Origin: Steroidobacter sp.
Lineage (GTDB): Bacteria; Pseudomonadota; Gammaproteobacteria; Steroidobacterales; Steroidobacteraceae
DNA length: 64,000 nucleotides
Direction of reading: 5' to 3'
Assembly: GCA_025929585.1 (NCBI GenBank)
Contig: JAICPY010000001.1
Coordinates: 93,802-157,801 of the forward strand
The notes beneath the pieces were generated by a model that was not told where the DNA came from, did not search any database, and saw only the letters and a list, made by a program, of their open reading frames with translations. Positions 10,091-20,257 of the stretch are shown here, piece after piece; within the stretch, counting starts at the first letter, position 1, and each line of letters opens with the position of its first letter. The position numbers were made by a program, and so were the translations under genes.

Positions 10091-11053
10091 GTGAGTCCAT
10101 TCTCAGCTCGCGTGCGCCGCCGCGAATTGCTCAAAGCCGGCGCATTGTTGAGTGCGAGCTCGATGCTCGCGCCGTTCAACTTATCGATCGCAGCGCAGCC
10201 CGATGAGCAGCTGGAGCTCATCACTCGAGCAATTCCTGCGACTGGCGAGCGCATTCCTGTCGTTGGCCTTGGAACGAACAACTACAGCGTTACCGCCGCA
10301 GAAGATCTTGCAATGCGTCGCGAAGTCCTCGAGCGCATGCCCAAACTCGGCGGGAGCCTAATCGATACCGCGCCTGCATACGGACGATCCGAGGAGGTGC
10401 TGGGGAAGCTTCTCGCGGACATCGGCAACCGCCGCGAGTTCTTCATCGCGACGAAGGTCACTGCTGCGAACGAGGACCTTGCCGGTGGCAAAGCGATGAT
10501 CGAGGAATCGTTCCGACGACTGCGTACCGATAACATCGAGCTGATTCAGGTGCACAGTCTGCAGGGATTGGACACTTTGATGCCATGGCTGCAGGAGTTG
10601 AAAGGGGCGAAGCGCATCAAGTATCTCGGCGCGACTACTTCCGACGATCGGCAACACACGGCGATGGCAGAAGCGATGCGTAAGTATCGCTTGGATTTCG
10701 TGCAATTGAATTACTCGCTCGACGATCGAGAGTCGGCGAGTACTTTGCTCCCCTTGGCTCAAGAGCGTGGCACTGCGGTTCTCATCAATGTGCCTTTCGG
10801 CGGGCGGCGAGGCAGCAATTTGTTTTCGCGCGTGAGCGGCAAGTCCGTTCCTACTTGGGCGCAGGAATTCGATGCGACGAGTTGGGGACAGTTCTTTTTG
10901 AAGTACGTGATTTCGCATCCAGCCGTCACGTGCACGATCCCGGGCACAACCAAGCTTTCGCACTTGCAAGACAATCAACGCGCCGCGCGGGGCAGACTGC
11001 CCAACGCAGCGCAGCGCAAGCGGATGGAGGAGTTCTGGGCGAGTATCGGTTGA
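10091..11053 (+). CDS. aldo/keto reductase with Tat-like signal
   Basis: GTG start in ORF 9851..11053; RRRELLKAGALL; LIDTAPAYGRSEEVLG; PGTTKLSHLQDN. Confidence 0.88.
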   Translation: MSPFSARVRRRELLKAGALLSASSMLAPFNLSIAAQPDEQLELITRAIPATGERIPVVGLGTNNYSVTAAEDLAMRREVLERMPKLGGSLIDTAPAYGRSEEVLGKLLADIGNRREFFIATKVTAANEDLAGGKAMIEESFRRLRTDNIELIQVHSLQGLDTLMPWLQELKGAKRIKYLGATTSDDRQHTAMAEAMRKYRLDFVQLNYSLDDRESASTLLPLAQERGTAVLINVPFGGRRGSNLFSRVSGKSVPTWAQEFDATSWGQFFLKYVISHPAVTCTIPGTTKLSHLQDNQRAARGRLPNAAQRKRMEEFWASIG

Positions 11054-11138
11054 GTGCGGCCAGGTGATAGAAGATTGTGGCTGAATGTGTTGTACGTAAG
11101 AGGCCCCCTAACCCTCCCCGGAAGCCCCTTCCCTAACG

Positions 11139-11158
11139 CTCCCCCGTAAACGGGGGAG
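11139..11158. repeat. perfect hairpin CTCCCCCGT-aa-ACGGGGGAG within a C-rich repeat
   Basis: aggccccctaaccctccccggaagccccttccctaacgctcccccgtaaacgggggag. Confidence 0.7.
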
Positions 11159-11303
11159 AAATGGATATAGGCATTCTCGTTCAAGCGGAGGGCCGTAAGC
11201 GCACCGTAGCATGGTGGCTCCGTTGTGATGTCAACAGGAGAGGTTGCGCTACCAGTCTCCTCCGGCGATCCGCTAATCACGAGTCACTAATCACTTGCCT
11301 GGG

Positions 11304-11654
11304 CTACCGGTACTCGTCGTTCCGATACTCAACAGCGACGCGATGAGTGATAGGCAAGTCTTTGCGCTCGCAGTTCGATATGTCGAACTGCCAGCTCGTC
11401 AGAACGCTTTCTTGTGCTGCCCGATCGAGTAAACGATAGCCACTCGAATCCACGACCTCTACGTCCGCGGCGCGACCTCGCTGATCGATCAATACATCCA
11501 TGAAGACCACGCCTTGCTGTCCGCGCACCTGAGAACGGATTGGAAAGGAGGTATCGTCCTGGATCACTTGAGGGTCGCAGGCATCGGCCAAACTCGTGTT
11601 CGCAGACGTGAAAGATAGGCCGGCAGCTGCCAAGACTAGTGCTAGGGTATTCAT
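11304..11654 (-). CDS. TonB C-terminal-domain protein (energy-transducer-like)
   Basis: GQQGVVFMDVLIDQRGRAADVEVVDSSGYRLLDRAAQESVLTSWQF. Confidence 0.75.
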   Translation of the reverse strand: MNTLALVLAAAGLSFTSANTSLADACDPQVIQDDTSFPIRSQVRGQQGVVFMDVLIDQRGRAADVEVVDSSGYRLLDRAAQESVLTSWQFDISNCERKDLPITHRVAVEYRNDEYR

Positions 11655-11782
11655 CGCATTCTCCCGATTACGATGCTAAACAACGGGTTGCCGACCTTGT
11701 GCAGGTGCGGCGCCCAACATCGACAGCGAAGTGCAGGATTTGGCTGCTTGCGCTGGCCAGGCGGAAGCAAGTAGATTCAAGC

Positions 11783-11829
11783 ACGATACAGACCTGTCTG
11801 TTTTTATGCTACGAACAGGTCTGTATCGT
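11783..11829. promoter_or_regulatory. 15-bp perfect inverted repeat, candidate TetR-family operator
   Basis: ACGATACAGACCTGT (11783-11797) / 17-bp spacer / ACAGGTCTGTATCGT (11815-11829); left arm extends to palindrome CAGACctGTCTG; lies 33 bp upstream of the TetR ATG. Confidence 0.75.
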
Positions 11830-11861
11830 TGTCAAGTCTAAAATGCGGAAAAGGTAGAGGA

Positions 11862-12470
11862 ATGGCCAAAACTGAGAAGACGACCAGTAGCGCCGCGGTA
11901 TCCACAGAGAGCGTCAGGGATCGAATTCTCAATACTGCGCGGGAGCTGTTCTATCGCCATGGGGTTCAGGCGGTCGGCGTCGATACCGTGGTCGCACAAT
12001 CCGGTGTAGCGAAGACCAGCCTCTATCGGTGGTTTCCATCGAAGGACGCGCTCATCGTTGCTGTTCTCGAAAAAGAGGCAGAGGAGAGGTGGGCAGGATG
12101 GGACTACACGGCTGCCAAAAGCGGAACCGAACCGCGTGACAGACTGCGGGCGCAATTGGCCGGTATCGTTCGATACGTGACCGGGCCCAAGTATCGCGGC
12201 TGCCCGTTCATGAATGTCACTGCCGAGTTTGCGAATCCCGAGCACCCGGCGCGAGCTGTCGCGCGGGAGATGATGGAGGAGTTACGCCGGCGCGTTAGAT
12301 CGCTCGTCGATCCGCTCGGTGTACGTAATGCGGAAGAACTCACCGAACAACTCGTCATGCTCATCGATGGCGCGTTCTCCTCGGCTCAAGTGTTCGGCAA
12401 AGATGGACCGCATCGGCTGCTCGTTGCTGCGGCGGATGCTTTGGTCGATTCGCAGTTGACGAAGAGATAA
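11862..12470 (+). CDS. TetR/AcrR family transcriptional regulator
   Basis: RDRILNTARELFYRHGVQAVGVDTVVAQSGVAKTSLYRWFPSKDALIVAVL HTH. Confidence 0.92.
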   Translation: MAKTEKTTSSAAVSTESVRDRILNTARELFYRHGVQAVGVDTVVAQSGVAKTSLYRWFPSKDALIVAVLEKEAEERWAGWDYTAAKSGTEPRDRLRAQLAGIVRYVTGPKYRGCPFMNVTAEFANPEHPARAVAREMMEELRRRVRSLVDPLGVRNAEELTEQLVMLIDGAFSSAQVFGKDGPHRLLVAAADALVDSQLTKR

Positions 12471-12482
12471 TCACAGGAAGTC

Positions 12483-12632
12483 TTCAAGGTTTTCGCGCGG
12501 GAACGGTCACCAAGAAAATCGCGCAGCGGCGCGGCGGCGCAGCGGTTCGGAAGAATCGATGACTACGACCACATCAGTCTGCGTGAGCCTGAATAGGTCC
12601 CGCTACGCCGCGCCGCTGCGAGAACATCTTGG
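12483..12632. repeat. intergenic inverted-repeat element, TCGCGCAGCGGCGCGGCGGCGCAGCGG family
   Basis: aatcgcgcagcggcgcggcggcgcagcggtt ... cgctacgccgcgccgctgcgagaacatcttg. Confidence 0.75.
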
Positions 12633-12683
12633 CGAGGACTAAATGCGGCATCTGGTAAGGCATTACTCATCGGCATCACGGAC

Positions 12684-14585
12684 TCACTGCGCCTGCAGCG
12701 CTTCGAGTTTCTCGCTCGATTCCAGCCATGCGGCTTCGGTCGATTCCAGTTCTCGTTTTAGACGCGCCTGATTGTGAAGTAGCTCTTGCAACTGCGCTTT
12801 CGCAGAGTGGTCGTAAATCGATGGGGAGGCGAGAGCATCTTCGATCTCCGAGAGCTCCGCGTGTAAGCGCTCCATTTGCTTCTCGAGCTTCGTGATCTCG
12901 CTGCGAAGCGGGCTCAAGCGATTGCGCCGCTCGGCCTCTTCACGTTTGCGCTGCTTGCGAGCATCGGCACTGCTCGGAGTCTCGGTTTCGCTCTGCGCTG
13001 CCTGCTCACGAATCGTGAACCAGCGCGCATAGTCATCCAGATCACCGTCGAATGCGGTCGCGCGTCCGCCGTCGACGAGGAGCAGCTCGTCTGCGACCGC
13101 TCTGAGCAGATGCCGGTCGTGCGAGACGAGTACCACGGCCGCTTCGAAATCTTGCAGCGCGACTGCAAGCGCTTGCCGCATCTCCAGATCGAGGTGGTTC
13201 GTCGGCTCATCCAGCAACAAAAGGTTTGGCCGCAAGAAACTCACCAATGCGAGCACAAGACGCGCCTTCTCGCCGCCGGAGAACGGACCGATCGGCTCGA
13301 ACACTCGATCGCCGCTAAAGCCAAAACTTCCCAAGAACGTACGAAGCTCTTGCTCGGTGGCACGCGTTGCGGCCTCGCCGCCGTGGCGGCGCACATGGCC
13401 GAGCGGCGTATCTTCTATGTTGAGTTGCTCGAGTTGGTGCTGTGCGAAATATCCAATTCTGAGATCCCGCGCCTCGGCGCGTTTGCCTTCGAATGCTGCG
13501 AGCTCACCGGCCAACAGCTTCATGAGCGTGGACTTGCCCGCGCCATTGCGCCCGAGCAACGCTATTCGACTGCCGGGCGCGATGGTCATGCTCACCGAAC
13601 GAAGTACGATACGTTCACCATAACCCGCCGATTGCTGCTCGATCGTCAGAAGCGGGCGCGGTAATTTCTCCGGAGCCAAGAACGTGAACTCGAATTGCGA
13701 GTCCACGTGCGCAGGCGCGATGCGCTGCATGCGTTCAAGCGCCTTGAGGCGGCTTTGCGCCTGGCGTGCTTTGGTTGCCTGCGCGCGAAAACGCTCCACG
13801 AAATCCATCATATGACGGATCTCGCGCTGCTGACGCTCGAACATCGCCTGATGCTGTGCAAGCTGCGCTGCGCGTTGCTCTTCGAAGGCCGAATAGTTGC
13901 CGCTGTAAGTCAGCACCTTGCCGTTCTCGATATGGACGATGCGGTTGACCGTCCGATCGAGGAATTCTCGATCGTGCGCAATCATCAAGAGCGTGCCCGG
14001 ATAATTGCGTAGCCATTCTTCCAGCCAAATCACCGCGTCCAAATCCAGGTGATTCGTCGGCTCATCCAACAACAGCAGATCCGAGCGGCACATGAGTGCC
14101 TGCGCCACGTTCAACCGGACACGCCATCCGCCCGAGAAAGCGTTGACGGGGCGCGACTCATCCTCGGCAGAGAAGCCCAAACCATGCATTAGCTTGCCAG
14201 CACGGCTGCGCGCATCGTAGCCGCCGAGAGCCGCGTACTTCGCATGTAACTCGCCCAGTGCAACACCGGCATCGCGCGCTTCGGCTTGCGCGATGGCGCT
14301 TTCGGTGGCGCGTAATTCCTCATCGCCGTCCATGACGAAATCTAGCGCCGCGCGGTCGGTTGCCTCCAGTTCCTGTGCGACGTGCGCCAACACGAGTTGC
14401 GAAGGACGCTCGAAGCTGCCCGCATCGGGTTGAAGCTCACCGTACACGAGTGCCAGCAGCGAGGATTTACCAGTACCGTTTGCTCCTACGATGCCGACTT
14501 TCTCGCCACGATAAATCGTGAACGTCGCATCCGAGATCAGTAGTCGCGTCCCGCGGCGAAGCGAAAGGGAGGAGAAGGAAAGCAT
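12684..14585 (-). CDS. ABC-F family ATP-binding protein (YheS-like)
   Basis: Two ABC cassettes: GANGTGKSSLL...NAFSGGW...LLLDEPTNHLDL and GRNGAGKSTLMK...SGGEKARL. Confidence 0.93.
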   Translation of the reverse strand: MLSFSSLSLRRGTRLLISDATFTIYRGEKVGIVGANGTGKSSLLALVYGELQPDAGSFERPSQLVLAHVAQELEATDRAALDFVMDGDEELRATESAIAQAEARDAGVALGELHAKYAALGGYDARSRAGKLMHGLGFSAEDESRPVNAFSGGWRVRLNVAQALMCRSDLLLLDEPTNHLDLDAVIWLEEWLRNYPGTLLMIAHDREFLDRTVNRIVHIENGKVLTYSGNYSAFEEQRAAQLAQHQAMFERQQREIRHMMDFVERFRAQATKARQAQSRLKALERMQRIAPAHVDSQFEFTFLAPEKLPRPLLTIEQQSAGYGERIVLRSVSMTIAPGSRIALLGRNGAGKSTLMKLLAGELAAFEGKRAEARDLRIGYFAQHQLEQLNIEDTPLGHVRRHGGEAATRATEQELRTFLGSFGFSGDRVFEPIGPFSGGEKARLVLALVSFLRPNLLLLDEPTNHLDLEMRQALAVALQDFEAAVVLVSHDRHLLRAVADELLLVDGGRATAFDGDLDDYARWFTIREQAAQSETETPSSADARKQRKREEAERRNRLSPLRSEITKLEKQMERLHAELSEIEDALASPSIYDHSAKAQLQELLHNQARLKRELESTEAAWLESSEKLEALQAQ

Positions 14586-14599
14586 GGGACGATTCTAAG

Positions 14600-14688
14600 G
14601 GAAGCGGAGAGCGGATAGCGGATGGCGGATAGAGCTGATCGGAAACCGCGCAGCCTCGGCCGCCATCCGCCATCCGCTCTCCTCCTTC
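14600..14688. repeat. word-repeat inverted element, GCGGATAGCGGATG family
   Basis: ggaagcggagagcggatagcggatggcggatag ... ccgccatccgccatccgctctcctcc. Confidence 0.8.
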
Positions 14689-17130
14689 CTACGCGAACAG
14701 CTCGCTTACCTTCGCGCTTCCAGATTCCTGCGTGCAGATCAACGTGAGGAATTCATCGGCAGCCATCGCATCGCCGAACAAACGACCCTGTGCGTAGTGA
14801 CAACCTCGGGCGCGCAGTAACGCGAGTTGCTCTTCGTTCTCTACGCCCTCTGCAACGACTTCGACTTCCAAAGCCTTACCCATGTCGATAATGGTCCGAA
14901 CGATAGTCGCGTCGTCGGCGTTGATCGCGGCGTCGCGCACGAAGGATTGGTCGATCTTCAGCGTGCCGATCGGGAACTGTTGCAAAGCACTGAGCGAGGA
15001 ATAGCCGGTGCCGAAGTCGTCGATGGACAAATGCAAGCCCATCGCATACAGCTCATCCAGCAGCTTGATCGTGCGCTTTGGGTCCACCATCAAAGTCGTT
15101 TCCGTGATCTCCAACTCAAAGCAGGTCGGGGAGACGCCATGCTTGCGGAACACCGCCTTGCAGCGGGGGATAAAGCTCGCCTGGCGAAGTTGCTTCAATG
15201 AAAGATTGATCGATACGCGCCCGGGATTCTGAATACGTTCCGTCCACCGCTTGTAGTCGGAGCACACGCGATTGAGAACCCATTCTCCGATGCCGAGAAT
15301 CAGCGTCGTCTCTTCCGCGAGTGGGATGAACTGTGAAGGAGGAATGTCGCCATGGCCAGGCAAGCGCCAACGCAGCAGCGCTTCGGCGCCGATGATGCGG
15401 CCATCGCGCAGATCGACTTTCGGCTGATAGAACATCATCAGCTCATCGCGCTCCAGCGCACGACGTAGTTTGCTCTTCAACATCAAGCGCTCGACCGCGG
15501 CCGCATTCATCTCCGGTGAGTAGAAGGCGAAGCTGTTGCCGCCGTTCTGCTTCGAGTGATACATCGCAGCGTCCGCATTGCGGATCAGATCGATTACGTT
15601 CTCCGCATCTTTCGGGCAGAACGCGATGCCGACGCTGGCGGTAAGAAACACTTCTTGCTGATCGACGTAGTACGCTTTGCAGACTTCACCGAGCACCATG
15701 CGAGCGAGATTCGCGGCCTGTGCACGCTCATCTTCTGACTCCGCGAACCCTTCGATGAACAGTCCGAATTCATCGCCGGCCAGTCTGCCGATGATTGCTT
15801 CACGCGGCAGAATGCGCGTCAGCCGTTCGCTCAACACTTCGAGCATGCGATCGCCGGCCGAGTGGCCGAAAGTGTCGTTCACTTCTTTGAAGCGATCCAT
15901 GTCGAGATACAGCAATACGATGCTTCGCTCGGTGCGCCGTGCGCGCGCAATCGCTTGTTGCAGCATGTGCTGAAACTGCATGCGATTGGGCACTTTCGTC
16001 AGCGCATCGTAACGAGCTAAATATCGGATTCGCCGCTCGGCTCTTTTGCGATCGGTGATGTTGCGCACGACGAAAATCGTGCCTTGGAACTGCGGATCGT
16101 CCGCTGCGATCGGCGCTCCAGACAGAGAAACGGGGATGGTCTGGCCGTTGAGAGTGGCGATGACCGTCTCGCGAGTTTCGACGCCCGCTGTTTCGATCGA
16201 GAACGTTTCTTGTTCGCTTTGCGTCAGCAGGGAAGTGAAAGGCCGGCCGGCGATGTCTTCTTCTTTGTAACCGAAGAGTCGTACCGCCGCCTCGTTGATC
16301 TTGCGGATCGTGCCGTCGGGCGCCGTAACGAGCACGGCGTCGTTCATGCTGTTCAGAACCGTGGTGAGATAATTTTTCGTGATCGTCGTCTGCCGCAGGT
16401 TTTGCCGCATGCGATCCAACGCCAACTCCAAATCCGCAATCTCATCGTTGCTGGTCACCTTATGAGGACGTGTGTAGTCGCCCTCGCCGATGCGCTCGGC
16501 CGATCGAATGAGCTCGACGATGGGTTTCTCCAGTCGTCGCGCAAGCACCCAAGCGACGCACACCAACAACGCCGTGATCAGCGCGCCGGCCGCCCCGATA
16601 ATCCAAATCCAACGAAAGAAATCCTTGCGCTCGACTTGCTCGAGCTCGGCATGCAGAGCGTTACCCGATGCGAGCAACCCTGGGCGACCGGCAGTCATCT
16701 CGACGCTGCCGCTTGCCTGCAGTCCACCGAGCTCGCGGCGAACGCTACGTTTCTCTTCGGGTGCGAGCGACTCTGTCCAGGTATCGGCACGCTGTTGTTG
16801 AAAAGCTAAGGTGCCATCAGCGTGAAGCACTTTCACTTCGATCACTGCTGGATGAGATAACAAATCTACGGCGATGCTTACCAGCGCATCCTGATCGTTG
16901 AGGCGTAGCGCCTTGTCGAGTGCTTGTGCATTGACCGCAAGAAGATCGCTGGCGATCGATTCCAAGCGCTGCGATTCGGCAGTAAGGAGCGAGCGCTCAC
17001 CTTGCGCGCCACGCATCGCACTCGACTTGCGGTACTCGTAGTACTCCAACGCGAACAGCGTGGCCGATATACAAATGCCGGCCGCGATGGCGATCAGAAT
17101 CAGCTTATATTTGAGGCCGCGCGATTTCAC
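14689..17130 (-). CDS. HAMP-PAS-GGDEF-EAL protein, cyclic-di-GMP phosphodiesterase/cyclase
   Basis: TM-HAMP; PAS region; GRLAGDEFGLFI; GAEALLRWRLPGHG, ELEITETTLM, IDDFGTGYSSL. Confidence 0.93.
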   Translation of the reverse strand: MKSRGLKYKLILIAIAAGICISATLFALEYYEYRKSSAMRGAQGERSLLTAESQRLESIASDLLAVNAQALDKALRLNDQDALVSIAVDLLSHPAVIEVKVLHADGTLAFQQQRADTWTESLAPEEKRSVRRELGGLQASGSVEMTAGRPGLLASGNALHAELEQVERKDFFRWIWIIGAAGALITALLVCVAWVLARRLEKPIVELIRSAERIGEGDYTRPHKVTSNDEIADLELALDRMRQNLRQTTITKNYLTTVLNSMNDAVLVTAPDGTIRKINEAAVRLFGYKEEDIAGRPFTSLLTQSEQETFSIETAGVETRETVIATLNGQTIPVSLSGAPIAADDPQFQGTIFVVRNITDRKRAERRIRYLARYDALTKVPNRMQFQHMLQQAIARARRTERSIVLLYLDMDRFKEVNDTFGHSAGDRMLEVLSERLTRILPREAIIGRLAGDEFGLFIEGFAESEDERAQAANLARMVLGEVCKAYYVDQQEVFLTASVGIAFCPKDAENVIDLIRNADAAMYHSKQNGGNSFAFYSPEMNAAAVERLMLKSKLRRALERDELMMFYQPKVDLRDGRIIGAEALLRWRLPGHGDIPPSQFIPLAEETTLILGIGEWVLNRVCSDYKRWTERIQNPGRVSINLSLKQLRQASFIPRCKAVFRKHGVSPTCFELEITETTLMVDPKRTIKLLDELYAMGLHLSIDDFGTGYSSLSALQQFPIGTLKIDQSFVRDAAINADDATIVRTIIDMGKALEVEVVAEGVENEEQLALLRARGCHYAQGRLFGDAMAADEFLTLICTQESGSAKVSELFA

Positions 17131-17368
17131 CGCTTACTCCGCCCATTGTTGCTGTTATATCGTCGAAGTGCCCCCGCCCCGACGACTTGATTCTTCGACC
17201 CTGCAGATTTCGATCTATCGCGACACATGTCGGATCGACGCTCGAGCGAACCGGTTGGTTTCCTCGAGCTACTCGAAGATCATACCCGTGTTCGTGCCTC
17301 AGCGGTTCGTACGCTTGATGTCGGGTTTTTTGACATACTGATCCAAACTGAAACGAGATTGTTAGTAG

Positions 17369-18055
17369 ATGAACGAGCTTGAACTGACCGGACGGGCCCG
17401 CACGCACATCGTCGATTTGTTGGAACCTCAGTGCTCGCTCCACTATGAAGCTGTGGCCGCCTTGCTTGCGATGCGCGATGCGGCAGCGCTCGAAGGCATC
17501 GACCTAAGGCCCTGCTCTAGCTTCCGCGACTTTCAGGCGCAGATGACGATTTGGAACCTGAAATGGGCCGGAGAGCGGCCGCTTTATGACCGCCAGGGAC
17601 GACGACTGGAGCGCTCCAAGCTGAGCGACTCAGACGCAGTACAAGCTATTCTGTGCTGGTCAGCGCTTCCCGGAGGCAGTCGCCATCACTGGGGGACCGA
17701 CTTGGATCTGCTCGACGCTGCGGCGATCCCGGCGGGATACAAAGTGGAGCTCCTGCCTAGCGAATACTCGCGCGACGGAATCTTCGGAAAACTCACGGCA
17801 TGGCTCGACGCCAATATGCACCGCTTCGGCTTCTTTCGACCCTACCAATCCGATCGCGGTGGAGTAAGTCCCGAGCCATGGCACGTGAGCTATGCGCCAG
17901 TTTCCTTGCCTGCTCTCGAATCACTTAGCTTGTCGCTGTTGAGACACGTGTTGGAAGGCAGCGACATTGCGGGAAAGCCGCACGTCCTTGGCCGCTTGCC
18001 GGAAATCTACACGAGGTATTTGTTGTCGATCGACAGTCCGGCGCCATCGACATAG
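17369..18055 (+). CDS. M15 family metallopeptidase (D-Ala-D-Ala carboxypeptidase-like)
   Basis: SSFRDFQAQMTIWNLK, GGSRHHWGTDLDLLD, EPWHVSY. Confidence 0.85.
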   Translation: MNELELTGRARTHIVDLLEPQCSLHYEAVAALLAMRDAAALEGIDLRPCSSFRDFQAQMTIWNLKWAGERPLYDRQGRRLERSKLSDSDAVQAILCWSALPGGSRHHWGTDLDLLDAAAIPAGYKVELLPSEYSRDGIFGKLTAWLDANMHRFGFFRPYQSDRGGVSPEPWHVSYAPVSLPALESLSLSLLRHVLEGSDIAGKPHVLGRLPEIYTRYLLSIDSPAPST

Positions 18056-18058
18056 GAG

Positions 18059-18880
18059 CTACTCTCGCTTCGCGGCGAGCGGCAACAGCTTGTTCACGAA
18101 GAGGCTTGGCATCCAACGCTTGATGGCCCACACCCACTTCGCCTTCGTAGGCAGCACGATATGTGTTTTACCCCTGCTTGCGCCTCGCAACACGTCGATT
18201 GCCGCCTGCGCTGCCGAATAGCCGGACGCGTCCATCAATTCGCGAGCTCGCTGTTGCGTCTGGATGGGGCCGCGAAACGATTCCAATAAATTGCTACGGA
18301 AAAACATCGGCATGGCGACCGATACCTGAGTACCGTTTTCCCTTAACTCCCCGACCAGAGATTCACTAACCGATACGACCGCGGCCTTGGTCGCGTTGTA
18401 CGGAATCATTCCCGGCGCCGAGCCAAAAGCCGCTGCACTGGCGACGTTGATCAGAAGGCCGGAGCCGTTGCGTTGCAGATGGGGAATCGCTGCGCGGCAT
18501 CCATGAATAACGCCCATCAAGTTGATGTCGATCGCCCAACGCCAATCTTCCAATGGGACTTCCATCAACGAGCCGGAGGCGGCGACGCCCGCGTTGTTGA
18601 TCATGACGTCCAGGCCATCGTTCGTTCCGGCAAAAGAATTCACCGCCACGGTCAGCTCATCTGCATGGGTGACATCGCCCGGATAGGCAAGTACCGCAAC
18701 ACCTGAGAGCGACAGGTCGCCCTCGACCACCGCGAGTCGTTCGAGATCTCGATCGAACAATCCAAGTGACCAACCTTGCTGAGCCAGCGCGCGCGCGAGT
18801 TCCAAGCCGAGCCCGCTGCTCGCCCCCGTGATGAATGCGCGTTTCCGTGGAAAGCGTGCATTGAGCTTTTTGAAAGGCAT
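18059..18880 (-). CDS. SDR family oxidoreductase
   Basis: ITGASSGLGLELA, INNAGVAASG, YNATKAAV. Confidence 0.92.
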   Translation of the reverse strand: MPFKKLNARFPRKRAFITGASSGLGLELARALAQQGWSLGLFDRDLERLAVVEGDLSLSGVAVLAYPGDVTHADELTVAVNSFAGTNDGLDVMINNAGVAASGSLMEVPLEDWRWAIDINLMGVIHGCRAAIPHLQRNGSGLLINVASAAAFGSAPGMIPYNATKAAVVSVSESLVGELRENGTQVSVAMPMFFRSNLLESFRGPIQTQQRARELMDASGYSAAQAAIDVLRGASRGKTHIVLPTKAKWVWAIKRWMPSLFVNKLLPLAAKRE

Positions 18881-18912
18881 CGTGGGAGTTCCTTGGGTAT
18901 CGATCTTGGGCG

Positions 18913-20169
18913 TCAGCCCTGCGACCACCAGCGCCAGAGCCACCCTGCCCAAGCACCTGCGACCATTAGAATCAAACCGGGCAGCAACTCGAATGCATAT
19001 TGTCGCGTGCCCATCGAGAAGGCGACGACGAATTTGCTCACGGCGTTCGTGCTGAATGCAACCAACACAGCCACCGTTGCAAGCTGCGTTGAAGCCAGCT
19101 CGCCTGCGGCTAACGTGGCGGCCGAAATCGCGGCAGCGTGTGCATCGCTGAATCCTGAAAATCCGCTGGCGAGCAGCAAGCCGCGCTCACCTAACCAAGA
19201 GGTCAACGCCGCGGAAATAACTAGCGTCAGACCGACCACGACGACGAACAACAGCGCGGTCTTCGGATCGAAAGGCCGGCCAGCGGGCGGTTCACGTTCC
19301 GGAGACTGGCGTGCGCTTCGTAAGGTGAAGAATCCCGCATAGATCAGTGCTGCAGCACCCGCGGCGATCAACGACCAGGTTAACTCCCGCAGCACCGGAA
19401 GGCTGACGAGTCCGATTACGATCGCCAACTGCACGACAGTGGCGAGCGAGGAGGCCGCGGCTCCAGCCACCGCGCCAGCGTGAAGCTCCGGATGCTTGTG
19501 GCTGCGCGTTCCCATCGCTCCAATCGTCGCAGTGCTGGAGACGAATCCGGAGAACAAGCCGGCAAGCGAGAGTCCGATTCTGGATCCCAAAGTTCGCAAG
19601 GCAAGATAGCCAAGCGCATTGATCGCCATGATCAGGACAACCAGCAGCCAGAGCCGGCGGGGACTCACGACACCCCACGGATCGACTGGGTCGGCCGGAG
19701 TAAGCGGCAGGATGATCAAGGCCGCCGCGGCGAGCATCAAACCGTCGTGCACCTCTTGTGAGGTGAGCACGTTATTGACCCAGTTGTGCAAACGAGTGCG
19801 CGCCGCGAGCAGGATGGTAATCACCACGGCGAGCGCCGCAGCCAAGTGATGCTCGCGCATTGCGAGTCCCCCGAGCAGGAATGTCGCAAGCAAGGCAATC
19901 TCAGTGGTCAACCCCGGATCCGTGTCGTGACTGCGCCGATAGCCGACGGCTGCAAGTATTCCGATGATGGATCCAAATACCGCGAAGGCGATGGTCGAGC
20001 CCACCAACAGACTAATTGCACCGACCAGCGAGACGAGCGTAAACGTACGCAAGCCCGCGAGGTCGCGCCCCGGCCCTTGCCCTTGATTTCGTTCTCTTTC
20101 GATTCCGATCAGCATGCCGAGCGCGAGCGCGACGGCTAGGCCGACAAGAGTTTTGCTATCGAAGGACAT
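18913..20169 (-). CDS. MgtC/SapB + DUF4010 family membrane protein
   Basis: ALALGMLIGIERER, GLRTFTLVSLVGA, then DUF4010-like FSGFVSSTATIGAMG and SGFSDAHAAAISAATL. Confidence 0.85.
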   Translation of the reverse strand: MSFDSKTLVGLAVALALGMLIGIERERNQGQGPGRDLAGLRTFTLVSLVGAISLLVGSTIAFAVFGSIIGILAAVGYRRSHDTDPGLTTEIALLATFLLGGLAMREHHLAAALAVVITILLAARTRLHNWVNNVLTSQEVHDGLMLAAAALIILPLTPADPVDPWGVVSPRRLWLLVVLIMAINALGYLALRTLGSRIGLSLAGLFSGFVSSTATIGAMGTRSHKHPELHAGAVAGAAASSLATVVQLAIVIGLVSLPVLRELTWSLIAAGAAALIYAGFFTLRSARQSPEREPPAGRPFDPKTALLFVVVVGLTLVISAALTSWLGERGLLLASGFSGFSDAHAAAISAATLAAGELASTQLATVAVLVAFSTNAVSKFVVAFSMGTRQYAFELLPGLILMVAGAWAGWLWRWWSQG

Positions 20170-20257
20170 GAGGAACGCGGATGTGGAGCGTCAGCATCCG
20201 ACAAGGCTACGCAGTCGCAGCAAAGAAAGGAATGACGCGCTTCGCGCCGTTCTTAAC

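Noticed and set aside
12876-13664. 262-aa + strand ORF opposite the ABC-F gene
   Set aside because: Antisense shadow of a strong CDS; typical in high-GC DNA.
16084-16809. 241-aa + strand ORF opposite the EAL/GGDEF gene
   Set aside because: Shadow ORF, low-complexity composition, no motifs.
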